A DNA stretch of 5,205 bases, from the NCBI GenBank assembly GCA_027456925.1, contig DAIDTZ010000326.1, positions 1 through 5,205 of the forward strand, written 5' to 3'. This document shows, one piece after another, positions 1-4,881 of this stretch; position 1 is the stretch's first letter, and each line of letters starts with the position of its first letter. The DNA is from Nitrospirota bacterium. GTDB taxonomy: Bacteria; Nitrospirota; UBA9217. Both the position numbers and the translations under genes were made by a program. Under the pieces are notes generated by a model. The model did no database searches, was not told the DNA's origin, and saw nothing but the letters and a program-made list of their open reading frames with translations.

Positions 1-1
1 C

Positions 2-829
2 GCGCTCGTGCTCGGGACTCGGGATTATGTGAAGAAAACCGGGTTCAAATCCGTGGTCATCGGCCTTTCGGGCGGGATCGACTCGTCCCTTGTCGCGGCC
101 GTGGCCGTCGCCGCCGTCGGCAAGGAGAACGTCCACGGCGTGTTCATGCCGTCGATGTACAGCTCCGCCGAAAGCTGCGACGATGCGACGGAACTCGCCC
201 GCAACCTCGGCATAAAAATATTCTCCATCCCCATCCACCAGCCCTTTGATGCCTATCTCAACACCATGCGCGCCGCGTTCGCCCGCACGAAACAGGACGT
301 GACCGAGGAAAACCTCCAGGCCCGGATCAGGGGCAACATTCTCATGGCGCTTTCGAACAAGTTCGGCTGGCTCGTGCTCACCACCGGGAACAAGAGCGAG
401 ATGTCCACGGGCTATGCAACGCTCTACGGCGACATGGCAGGCGGCTTTGCCGTGATCAAGGACGTGCCGAAGACCCTGGTCTATGAGGTGTGCAAAAGCA
501 TCAACCGGATGTCCGGCAGGACGATCATCCCGAAGCGCGTGCTGGTAAAGGCCCCGACCGCGGAACTCCGGCCGAACCAGAAGGACAGCGACTCCCTGCC
601 GGTCTACGAGGTGCTCGACCCGATCCTGAAGGCCTATGTCGAGGATGACAAGGAATTCGGGGAGATGCTCAGGATGGGCTTTGACCGGAAGACCGTGGAG
701 CGCGTGATCCGGCTCGTGGATTCGAGCGAGTACAAACGCAGGCAGGCCCCTCCCGGGATCAAGATCACGCCGCGCGGACTCGGCAAGGACCGGCGGTTCC
801 CGATAACAAACAGGTACAAGAGCTATTGA
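2..829 (+). CDS. nadE: NAD+ synthetase, C-terminal synthetase domain (5' end cut by the window)
   Basis: The enzyme makes NAD+ from nicotinate adenine dinucleotide (deamido-NAD) with ATP and an amide nitrogen donor, the last step of NAD synthesis, in the cytoplasm. The frame is open from base 2, so the true start lies upstream; the GTG at base 8 is an internal valine codon. Numbering from base 2, the PP-loop motif SGGIDSS is at residues 23-29 (bases 68-88), TTGNKSE at 127-133, GYATLYGDMAGG at 137-148, AELRPNQKDSDSLP at 187-200 and KRRQAPPGIKITPR at 245-258, all family hallmarks in the expected order. Only 22 residues precede the PP-loop, and the ALVLGTRDYV lead-in resembles the linker of two-domain glutamine-dependent enzymes. 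An N-terminal glutaminase (nitrilase-like) domain is therefore likely upstream, but this is inference. The C-terminus is complete and rsmI follows on the same strand. Confidence 0.95.
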   Translation, partial: ALVLGTRDYVKKTGFKSVVIGLSGGIDSSLVAAVAVAAVGKENVHGVFMPSMYSSAESCDDATELARNLGIKIFSIPIHQPFDAYLNTMRAAFARTKQDVTEENLQARIRGNILMALSNKFGWLVLTTGNKSEMSTGYATLYGDMAGGFAVIKDVPKTLVYEVCKSINRMSGRTIIPKRVLVKAPTAELRPNQKDSDSLPVYEVLDPILKAYVEDDKEFGEMLRMGFDRKTVERVIRLVDSSEYKRRQAPPGIKITPRGLGKDRRFPITNRYKSY

Positions 830-835
830 AAGGAC

Positions 836-918
836 AGGGGCAAGGGTCAGGTAGCAAGGGGCATGGAAAATCGAAAGTAAGTTCCCTTGACCCTTGACCC
901 TTGACCCATGACCCTATG
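836..918 (+). repeat. CCCTTGA heptamer tandem repeat running into the rsmI start codon
   Basis: Three exact CCCTTGA units lie at 884-904, followed by the variant units CCCATGA (905-911) and CCCTATG (912-918). The ATG of that last unit is the rsmI start. Upstream in the same gap are G-rich segments complementary to the array: CAAGGGTCA (841-849) can pair with TGACCCTTG at 888-896 or 895-903, CAAGGG (855-860) with any CCCTTG, and CATGG (862-866) with CCATG (906-910). A leader transcript could therefore fold in several registers close to the rsmI start. No Shine-Dalgarno sequence is visible before the ATG. There is no U-tract to make this a clear intrinsic terminator. The repeat itself is certain; any regulatory role is inference. 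Confidence 0.85.
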
Positions 919-1749
919 TCCACCGGCACTCTCTACATAGTCGCCACACCCATCGGCAACCTCGAGGACATCACCCTCCGGGCGATCCGCATTCTCAAGG
1001 AAGCGGACTTGATCGCAGCCGAGGACACGCGCCATACGAAACATCTTCTTGACCGTTATCAAATCGAAACGCAGCTTACGAGCTACCACGATCACAACAA
1101 GGAAGAAAAGGCGCCGATCCTCGTCAGCCGCATGCTTGAAGGTCAGTCCGTGGCCCTGGTATCCGACGCAGGCACACCGGGCATCTCCGATCCCGGCTAC
1201 TTCCTGATCAACCTTGCCATCGACCAGAAGGTCCCCGTGGTCCCTGTTCCGGGCGCAACTGCCGCTATTGCCGCGCTCTCCATCTCCGGCCTCCCAACGG
1301 ACAGTTTTGCATTCGAAGGGTTCCTCCCTGCAAAGCACATGGCCCGGCTCAAGCGGCTCCAGGGACTTGCAAAAGAAGAGCGCACGATTATTTTCTACGA
1401 AGCTCCGCACAAGATCATGAAAACGATCGAAGACATGCTCGAAGTCCTCGGCGAACGCCGGGCCGTTATTACGCGGGAATTGACCAAGATCCATGAGGAA
1501 ACCATCAGGGGGACGCTTTCCGAAATACTCAAGCGCCTGCAGGAAGGAACGATCAAGGGCGAATTCACCATCCTCCTGCACGGCGCATCAGCAGAACCTC
1601 TGAAGCAGGACATCGACACTGCCGAATATCTCAAGGACCTGATCGTCCATCGCGGGCTGAGCAAGAAAGAGGCTATTTCCATCGCGTCAGAGGAACTTGG
1701 TTTGCCGAAGAAGGAAGTATATAAGGAAAGCCTGAAAATTTCAGAATAG
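916..1749 (+). CDS. rsmI: 16S rRNA (cytidine(1402)-2'-O)-methyltransferase RsmI
   Basis: RsmI transfers a methyl group from S-adenosylmethionine to the 2'-O of C1402 in the decoding centre of 16S rRNA. The predicted protein has 277 residues, the usual family length. Visible family motifs, in order: GTLYIVATPIGNLEDITLRA (residues 4-23), AEDTRHTKHLL (35-45), SDAGTPGISDPG (83-94), the glycine-rich VPGATAAIAALSISGLP segment (about 112-128), FYEAPHK (160-166), TRELTKIHEE (186-195) and GEFTILLHG (215-223). A charged C-terminal segment, SKKEAISIASEELGLPKKEV, fits the small helical tail of the family. I chose the ATG at 916 because homologues begin a few residues before GTLYIVATPIGN; a TTG at 901 would add five residues encoded by the heptamer repeat. 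No ribosome binding site is seen before 916, which is unusual. It lies 86 bases after nadE on the same strand. Confidence 0.95.
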   Translation: MSTGTLYIVATPIGNLEDITLRAIRILKEADLIAAEDTRHTKHLLDRYQIETQLTSYHDHNKEEKAPILVSRMLEGQSVALVSDAGTPGISDPGYFLINLAIDQKVPVVPVPGATAAIAALSISGLPTDSFAFEGFLPAKHMARLKRLQGLAKEERTIIFYEAPHKIMKTIEDMLEVLGERRAVITRELTKIHEETIRGTLSEILKRLQEGTIKGEFTILLHGASAEPLKQDIDTAEYLKDLIVHRGLSKKEAISIASEELGLPKKEVYKESLKISE

Positions 1750-1787
1750 GCTGCATTCTTCTCGAAGAGGACGCATGACATGATGCT

Positions 1788-1822
1788 GGAACCCGCAGTG
1801 CGGGCGCGGCTGATCGGGTTCC
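1788..1822 (+). repeat. Inverted repeat in the leader of the 1860 gene
   Basis: GGAACCC (1788-1794) is complementary to GGGTTCC (1816-1822) across a 21-base loop. A second, competing small hairpin, CCCGC-AGT-GCGGG (1792-1804), shares part of the left arm. Together they could form alternative leader structures between rsmI and the next gene. No U-tract follows, so this is not a standard terminator. It may simply reflect the GC-rich composition. Confidence 0.35.
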
Positions 1823-1859
1823 GGGGCCGGGCTGCCAAAGCGGGGGGAAAGGACAATCC

Positions 1860-2630
1860 ATGTATATCGTCGCAATACACAACCTGAAAGAGGACAAACA
1901 GAACCGGGCAGGAGAGTTGTCCGCTGTGCTCAGGGTGACGAATCTCGAGGCCCTCTCGCGCCTGCGCGCTCCCGAAAGCGGACCCTTCGTGCTCGGCGTC
2001 TTCGCGGGAAAGGAAGAGGCTGAAGGGCTCAAAGGCAGGTTGATTTCATCGGGTTTTGATGTCCTGATGCTCGGCCCCGGGGAGATCGAAGCCGAGGCGG
2101 ACCAGCGGCTCGTCAGAAAATTCGAGCTGGGCGAACAGGCACTCAGCGTCGGAACGTCGGCCGGGGAAAATCTTGCGATTCCTTACCGCGACGTGGACCT
2201 TATCGTGCGCGGCATCGGGATTTCAAGCAGCACGTCAATGGAAACCAGAGAGGAGCGCAAGTTCGACCTGGCAACGGCAGTGGTTTCAAGCGGCCTCAAG
2301 GTGATGAAAACGGTCAAGACCATGCACCAGGTCACGAAGGAAGAGCTGGAGGGGTTTTTTAACCTTTATGCCGGAGCCGGTCCCATACTCGCCTTCCATG
2401 AAAACGGCGTTGTGTACGACGGCCTTGGGACGTCACGGACACTCTCCCGCTCATCAAATTTTCTCCAGGTGATCGCGGAGCTGCGCAAACGCTGCCCCGG
2501 CGCCCGGTATGACGACCGTCTGCTGAACAGGGCACGCGCGTCCGCCTTGCTCGGGCCCCGGCTCGATCCTGAGGAGCACCTCGTCATTGCCACAGCGCTG
2601 CTCGCGAAAACGCTCAGGGGAAAAACATAA
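1860..2630 (+). CDS. Conserved protein of unknown function, 256 residues
   Basis: I do not recognise a named function. The start is well supported: AAAGGA at 1848-1853 lies 6 bases before the ATG. There is no signal peptide or membrane segment, so it is probably cytoplasmic. Residues 1-75 look like a small alpha/beta (ferredoxin-like) domain: a first strand MYIVAIHNL, a helix around NLEALSRLRAPESG, a strand PFVLGVFAG, a helix KEEAEGLKGRLISSG and a strand FDVLML. Residues about 85-190 appear beta-rich, including LAIPYRDVDLIVRGIG (105-120), METREERKFDLATAVVSSG (127-145) and ILAFHENGVVYDGLG (176-190). The end is helical, with FLQVIAELRKRCPGARYDDRLL (201-222) and a last helix DPEEHLVIATALLAKTL. 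From memory this overall pattern recurs in uncharacterised proteins of Desulfobacterota, Myxococcota and Nitrospirota; no search was done. It lies 110 bases after rsmI on the same strand. Confidence 0.8.
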   Translation: MYIVAIHNLKEDKQNRAGELSAVLRVTNLEALSRLRAPESGPFVLGVFAGKEEAEGLKGRLISSGFDVLMLGPGEIEAEADQRLVRKFELGEQALSVGTSAGENLAIPYRDVDLIVRGIGISSSTSMETREERKFDLATAVVSSGLKVMKTVKTMHQVTKEELEGFFNLYAGAGPILAFHENGVVYDGLGTSRTLSRSSNFLQVIAELRKRCPGARYDDRLLNRARASALLGPRLDPEEHLVIATALLAKTLRGKT

Positions 2631-2646
2631 GCCCGGGGACGATGTT

Positions 2647-2710
2647 CTGGCCAGGCTCAATCCCCGGCCCATGCAGATCCAGATCGATGAGGCGGAACGG
2701 CTCGGGCTCG
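2647..2710 (+). repeat. Direct repeat, left copy flanking dcd
   Basis: These 64 bases match 3358-3421 at 62 positions, with an exact offset of 711. The differences are at 2677 (A versus G) and 2706 (G versus A). Similarity continues less perfectly to the left, where CCCGGGG (2632-2638) aligns with 3344-3350 if one base of indel is allowed. It ends abruptly on the right at 2711. The repeat begins CTGGCCAGGCTCAATCCCCG. It contains no inverted terminal repeats and no transposase, so it is not a recognisable insertion sequence. Confidence 0.95.
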
Positions 2711-2763
2711 GGACGAAGAAGTATGAGCTGGTGAAGGTGGAACGAACGTATCTCAATGAATTG

Positions 2764-2768
2764 AAAGG
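2764..2768 (+). promoter_or_regulatory. Ribosome binding site of dcd
   Basis: AAAGG lies 6 bases before the dcd ATG at 2775 and inside the last codons of the small upstream open frame, whose stop codon is at 2770-2772. It supports the chosen dcd start and would allow translational coupling. Confidence 0.65.
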
Positions 2769-2774
2769 CTGAAG

Positions 2775-3293
2775 ATGAGCGTATTAATCGGAAAAGAAAT
2801 CGAGAAAGCCCTGAAAAATAAATCGATCGTGATCAGACCGCTCGACAAATCGCAGATCGGACCTGGTTCGATCGATCTTACTCTGGGCAATGATTTCCGG
2901 ATTTTCAGGAAACAGTCGAAAATTTACCATGTTAGAAATGATTCTTCTTTCCAGGACATAACCAGGGAGGTTCATGTTAAAGACGGCGAGTATGTCGTGA
3001 TTAAACCCGGCGAGATGATATTGGGCATCACGAAGGAAAAAATTACCCTTGCCGACAATATCTCCGGCCGGCTTGAAGGAAGAAGCAGGTTTGCGCGTTT
3101 TGGACTGGCGGTCCACGTGACTGCCGGTTTTATGCATCCGGGCATCTCGAACCATCAGGTGTTGGAAATAGTAAATTTAGGCCATGGACCATTGGCCTTG
3201 TACCCCGGCACCAGAATCTGCCAGTTTATATTCGAAAAATGCGACGGCCATGCTGAATATCACGGAAAATTTTCTCATCAGATTAAGCCGTAA
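2775..3293 (+). CDS. dcd: dCTP deaminase
   Basis: The enzyme deaminates dCTP to dUTP and so supplies precursor for dTTP synthesis in the cytoplasm. The predicted 172 residues match the usual length of the family. Key segments: the N-terminal IGPGSIDLTLG (residues 28-38), KPGEMILGIT (77-86), and the core LEGRSRFARFGLAVHVTAG (100-118) followed by HPGISNHQVLEIVN (121-134). Glu131 aligns by eye with the catalytic Glu138 of the E. coli enzyme, and Arg103, Ser104 and Arg108 with its Arg110, Ser111 and Arg115. The tail PGTRICQFIFE and YHGKF (162-166) fits the C-terminal lid. The common GRSSLARLG reads GRSRFARFG, and the usual PGxSG reads PGISN, so it belongs to a divergent branch. Whether it also has dUTPase activity, as some archaeal-type members do, cannot be decided here. 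The gene looks less GC-rich than its left neighbours and lies between two near-identical direct repeats, which hints at separate acquisition. Confidence 0.93.
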   Translation: MSVLIGKEIEKALKNKSIVIRPLDKSQIGPGSIDLTLGNDFRIFRKQSKIYHVRNDSSFQDITREVHVKDGEYVVIKPGEMILGITKEKITLADNISGRLEGRSRFARFGLAVHVTAGFMHPGISNHQVLEIVNLGHGPLALYPGTRICQFIFEKCDGHAEYHGKFSHQIKP

Positions 3294-3343
3294 TCTTTCG
3301 CAAGCACATGCCCTAGTCAGCCGCGGAAGACATGAAGCTGAAA

Positions 3344-3438
3344 CCCGGGGCGGTGTGCTGGCCAGGCTCAATCCCCGGCCCATGCAGGTCCAGATCGATG
3401 AGGCGGAACGGCTCGGACTCGTTACAACTACGGCATGA
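3344..3438 (+). pseudogene. Truncated second copy of the repeat peptide after dcd
   Basis: From GTG 3355 the frame reads VLARLNPRPMQVQIDEAE, then RLGLVTTTA before TGA at 3436-3438. It is nearly identical to the peptide core before dcd but lacks the following TKKYELVKVERTYL segment. An ATG at 3332 begins MKLKPGAV, which resembles the KPGDDV start of the left copy, but it is out of frame with VLARL by one base of indel. This is best read as a frameshifted and truncated remnant rather than a working gene. No Shine-Dalgarno sequence is seen before GTG 3355. Confidence 0.45.
3358..3421 (+). repeat. Direct repeat, right copy flanking dcd
   Basis: Partner of 2647-2710, with 62 of 64 bases equal and the same orientation. 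Together the copies bracket the complete dcd gene and the tail of the upstream small frame. Recombination between them would remove exactly 711 bases including dcd and leave a single copy. Confidence 0.95.
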
Positions 3439-3639
3439 GAAGAAACGTTCTGGATAATTGATTGTACATCAGGTAAAATGAAGCATTCATAAATTTGTTC
3501 CTGAGCAGACGTTGCCAGGGCAATTTGATGGGATTCTCCGGCAAAGAATGTTACGTCGCATTATCGTGATGCCGGCACATAAAACATACCGGTCATGGAT
3601 CGGTTGCCGGGATGACGCCAGGAGATAGGAAATCCGCCT

Positions 3640-4044
3640 ATGCGAAAGAAAAAACTCATCGTATTTTTTTCCATCCTGATCGTGATTGCAGCGGTTATCC
3701 TTGGCTATCTTGCCGTCCTTTACTGGAAAGGAGGCGTCAACAACTATGCCCCGCCGAAACAGACGTACGCTACGTCCCGAGCACAGGTACAGGCTGATTT
3801 GCAGAACCTATCAAAAGCCGTCGAGGCTTACTTCGTCGTCAATATGGAATACCCCCGGAAATTAGAACAACTCCAGCCGGCGTTCCTTGATCGTATCGGC
3901 AACGATCCCGCGAGCGGTACACCGTACGTGTACACCCTGTCCGAGACCAACGGCGCCGGCCACTATCGCATCAGCGTGCCGAATCCCGAACTCTATAACG
4001 CAAAGGACCTCTATATTGAAGATGGCAGACTTTTTCAAAAATAG
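3640..4044 (+). CDS. Membrane-anchored protein with pseudopilin-like C-terminal domain
   Basis: The protein has 134 residues. MRKKK is followed by a single hydrophobic segment at about residues 6-29, giving a cytoplasmic N-terminus and a periplasmic or outer-face remainder. The segment from about 48 to 118 resembles the globular part of type II secretion pseudopilin GspG. It has a helix RAQVQADLQNLSKAVEAYFVVNMEYPRKLEQL, then NDPASGTPYVY (88-98), like the usual DPWGNPYxY turn, then a strand GHYRISVPNP. The prepilin peptidase motif (G before F-T-L-x-E) is absent, so it is not an ordinary processed pilin and probably stays anchored by its uncleaved helix. AGGAGATAGG (3620-3629) precedes the ATG at an acceptable distance. 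The last 23 bases overlap the next gene, suggesting an operon of two envelope proteins. The specific role is unknown. Confidence 0.75.
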   Translation: MRKKKLIVFFSILIVIAAVILGYLAVLYWKGGVNNYAPPKQTYATSRAQVQADLQNLSKAVEAYFVVNMEYPRKLEQLQPAFLDRIGNDPASGTPYVYTLSETNGAGHYRISVPNPELYNAKDLYIEDGRLFQK

Positions 4045-4795
4045 ACTTGTCAATTATCCCGTTCGTTCTTGCTTGATGACGGCCTTGGCGGCTGTAATCG
4101 TACTTTTATCCGGCGCGTCCACGCTCTATTCCCGGGAATCGCTTGACAATGAGCTTGCGAACGCACTGAGAAAAACGGTGAAGTGTGAACGAATAGAGAT
4201 TAAAACGAACATTGGGGACAGCAAAAGCGGGGACCTGAAGTCCTTGTTCATGAAATTCACATCGCTCCCGGTAAACGGTATACCGGTCGACTACGTCACC
4301 GCGCAGTATACCAATCCGAAGATCGATTTCAAGGCATTAAGAAATGCAAACACCGTTAAAATTACTTCTTACTCGGATTTTGCCGTCAGGATACTGGTTT
4401 CGGAACAAACGATAAAAAATGAATTCATAAGAAGGGCGAAGAGGCAGAACTTTCTTTACGACAAATTTCTGATCAAATTCAGCCCGCCGTATATTGAATT
4501 GGAGTTCAGTATTCCGGCCAGTACGATACCCCCGAAAGACAGAAAGCTCGTCGAAAAGTTCATGGTAAACGATCGCTTTGAATGGTATGCAGCGCTCCGC
4601 CTGGAGGTCCGTGACAGCAGGATATTCGTAGCTCCGGCCAAGGTTATCCTGAACCATTTTCTCCTGCCGATGCCTGTGCTCACGGAACTCCAAAAGAGGG
4701 TCAATCCGATATATAAAATTCCCCGCGTGCTGCCATTTGACTATACGCTTGGAAAAATCGACTTGCTGAAACAGTATATCTTCTTCAGCAATTGA
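4022..4795 (+). CDS. Exported DUF2993 (LmeA-like) family protein
   Basis: From ATG 4022 the protein has 257 residues. The N-terminus has a basic region (K6, R8, R15) and a hydrophobic core at about 18-35 (LMTALAAVIVLLSGAS), typical of a signal peptide or anchor. The rest resembles DUF2993 proteins: a helix ESLDNELANALRKTVKCERIEI (39-60), SLPVNGIPVDYVTAQYTNPKIDFKAL (81-106), a VRILVSEQTIKNEF segment (122-135), then beta-rich repeats and the closing NPIYKIPRVLPFDYTLGKIDLL (228-249). In actinobacteria LmeA is linked to lipomannan maturation and lipid binding; for this gene a lipid-binding role at the envelope is inference only. The frame is open further upstream (to an ATG at 3887), but that part overlaps the previous gene and reads like a shadow. 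ATG 4076 is a possible shorter start within the signal region. It overlaps the previous gene by 23 bases. Confidence 0.75.
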   Translation: MADFFKNRLVNYPVRSCLMTALAAVIVLLSGASTLYSRESLDNELANALRKTVKCERIEIKTNIGDSKSGDLKSLFMKFTSLPVNGIPVDYVTAQYTNPKIDFKALRNANTVKITSYSDFAVRILVSEQTIKNEFIRRAKRQNFLYDKFLIKFSPPYIELEFSIPASTIPPKDRKLVEKFMVNDRFEWYAALRLEVRDSRIFVAPAKVILNHFLLPMPVLTELQKRVNPIYKIPRVLPFDYTLGKIDLLKQYIFFSN

Positions 4796-4830
4796 GTTCC
4801 GGCCGGTTACCAATCGCGGGACGTTAGCGG

Positions 4831-4848
4831 AGAATCTATAGAATCTAT
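4831..4848 (+). repeat. Two tandem copies of AGAATCTAT
   Basis: AGAATCTAT occurs at 4831-4839 and again at 4840-4848. The second copy runs into the left arm of the 38-bp palindrome. The right side has a looser counterpart, ATAGACTTTCT (4877-4887), so the hairpin could extend with a two-base bulge. Confidence 0.8.
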
Positions 4849-4881
4849 AGGGTCACCCATTTAAATGGGTGACCCTATAGA
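4844..4881. repeat. Perfect 38-bp palindrome, possible bidirectional terminator or mobile-element remnant
   Basis: The left arm TCTATAGGGTCACCCATTT (4844-4862) is the exact reverse complement of 4863-4881, with no central spacer. As RNA it would form a stem of about 17 bp with a small AU loop. It lies 49 bases after the last gene, where a terminator is expected. No clean U-tract follows (ACTTTCTAAAAACTTTG), so it is at best an atypical intrinsic terminator, and being symmetric it could act on both strands. Such a long perfect palindrome also fits a dispersed palindromic repeat or the end of a small mobile element, and marks the switch to AT-rich DNA on its right. The palindrome is certain; its role is not. 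Confidence 0.9.

Larger units (their letters stand above)
2629..2772 (+). pseudogene. Small open frame or gene remnant just before dcd (repeat copy 1)
   Basis: This frame reads KPGDDVLARLNPRPMQIQ, continues IDEAERLGLG, and ends TKKYELVKVERTYLNELKG before TGA at 2770-2772. I do not recognise the family. The only ATG that gives the whole reading is at 2587, inside the preceding gene; otherwise ATG 2671 gives about 33 residues without a visible ribosome binding site. The missing natural start suggests the 3' remnant of a larger gene or a repeat with coding potential. Against pure decay, the frame runs to 2 bases before the dcd ATG and its last codons hold the dcd Shine-Dalgarno sequence, so translational coupling is possible. 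The first half is repeated downstream of dcd. Differences between the copies within the 64-base core are mild in this frame (Ile to Val, and one synonymous Gly). Confidence 0.4.
3294..3639. other. Non-coding gap between dcd and the pseudopilin-like gene
   Basis: Apart from the second repeat copy (3344-3438), I see no gene of convincing length here. A short ATG frame from 3332 starts like MKLKPGAV but then leaves the frame of the repeat peptide. A weak nested inverted repeat lies at CCGGCA (3572-3577) with TGCCGG (3605-3610), with inner ACCG (3588-3591) and CGGT (3601-3604). It is asymmetric and lies just before the next gene. No promoter with good -35 and -10 boxes at proper spacing was found, although one must exist if the next gene is transcribed separately. 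Confidence 0.5.

Noticed and set aside
847..1581. Long minus-strand open frame (244 residues) opposite rsmI
   Set aside because: It lies antisense to a gene with clear family motifs, its C-terminal part is a translation of the heptamer repeat, and its sequence shows no recognisable domain. It is a shadow frame of GC-rich coding DNA.
1395..1880. Minus-strand open frame (161 residues) across the end of rsmI
   Set aside because: Serine- and arginine-rich composition typical of an antisense shadow; it overlaps rsmI and the next gene's start.
2653..2670. Repeat core resembling a tRNA T-arm (GGCTCAATCCCCGG)
   Set aside because: The T-loop consensus does not fit, and no acceptor stem or anticodon arm can be drawn around it in either copy.
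3458..3479. TTGATT (3458-3463) and TAAAAT (3474-3479) as a promoter
   Set aside because: The gap is only 10 bases, far from the 16-18 needed for a sigma-70 promoter.
3887..4021. Upstream extension of the DUF2993-like gene to ATG 3887
   Set aside because: The added 45 residues are Pro/Thr/Cys-rich, overlap the pseudopilin-like gene in another frame and would bury the signal peptide. ATG 4022 fits better.
4337..4813. Minus-strand open frame (158 residues) opposite the DUF2993-like gene
   Set aside because: It is antisense to a better supported gene and has no recognisable domain.
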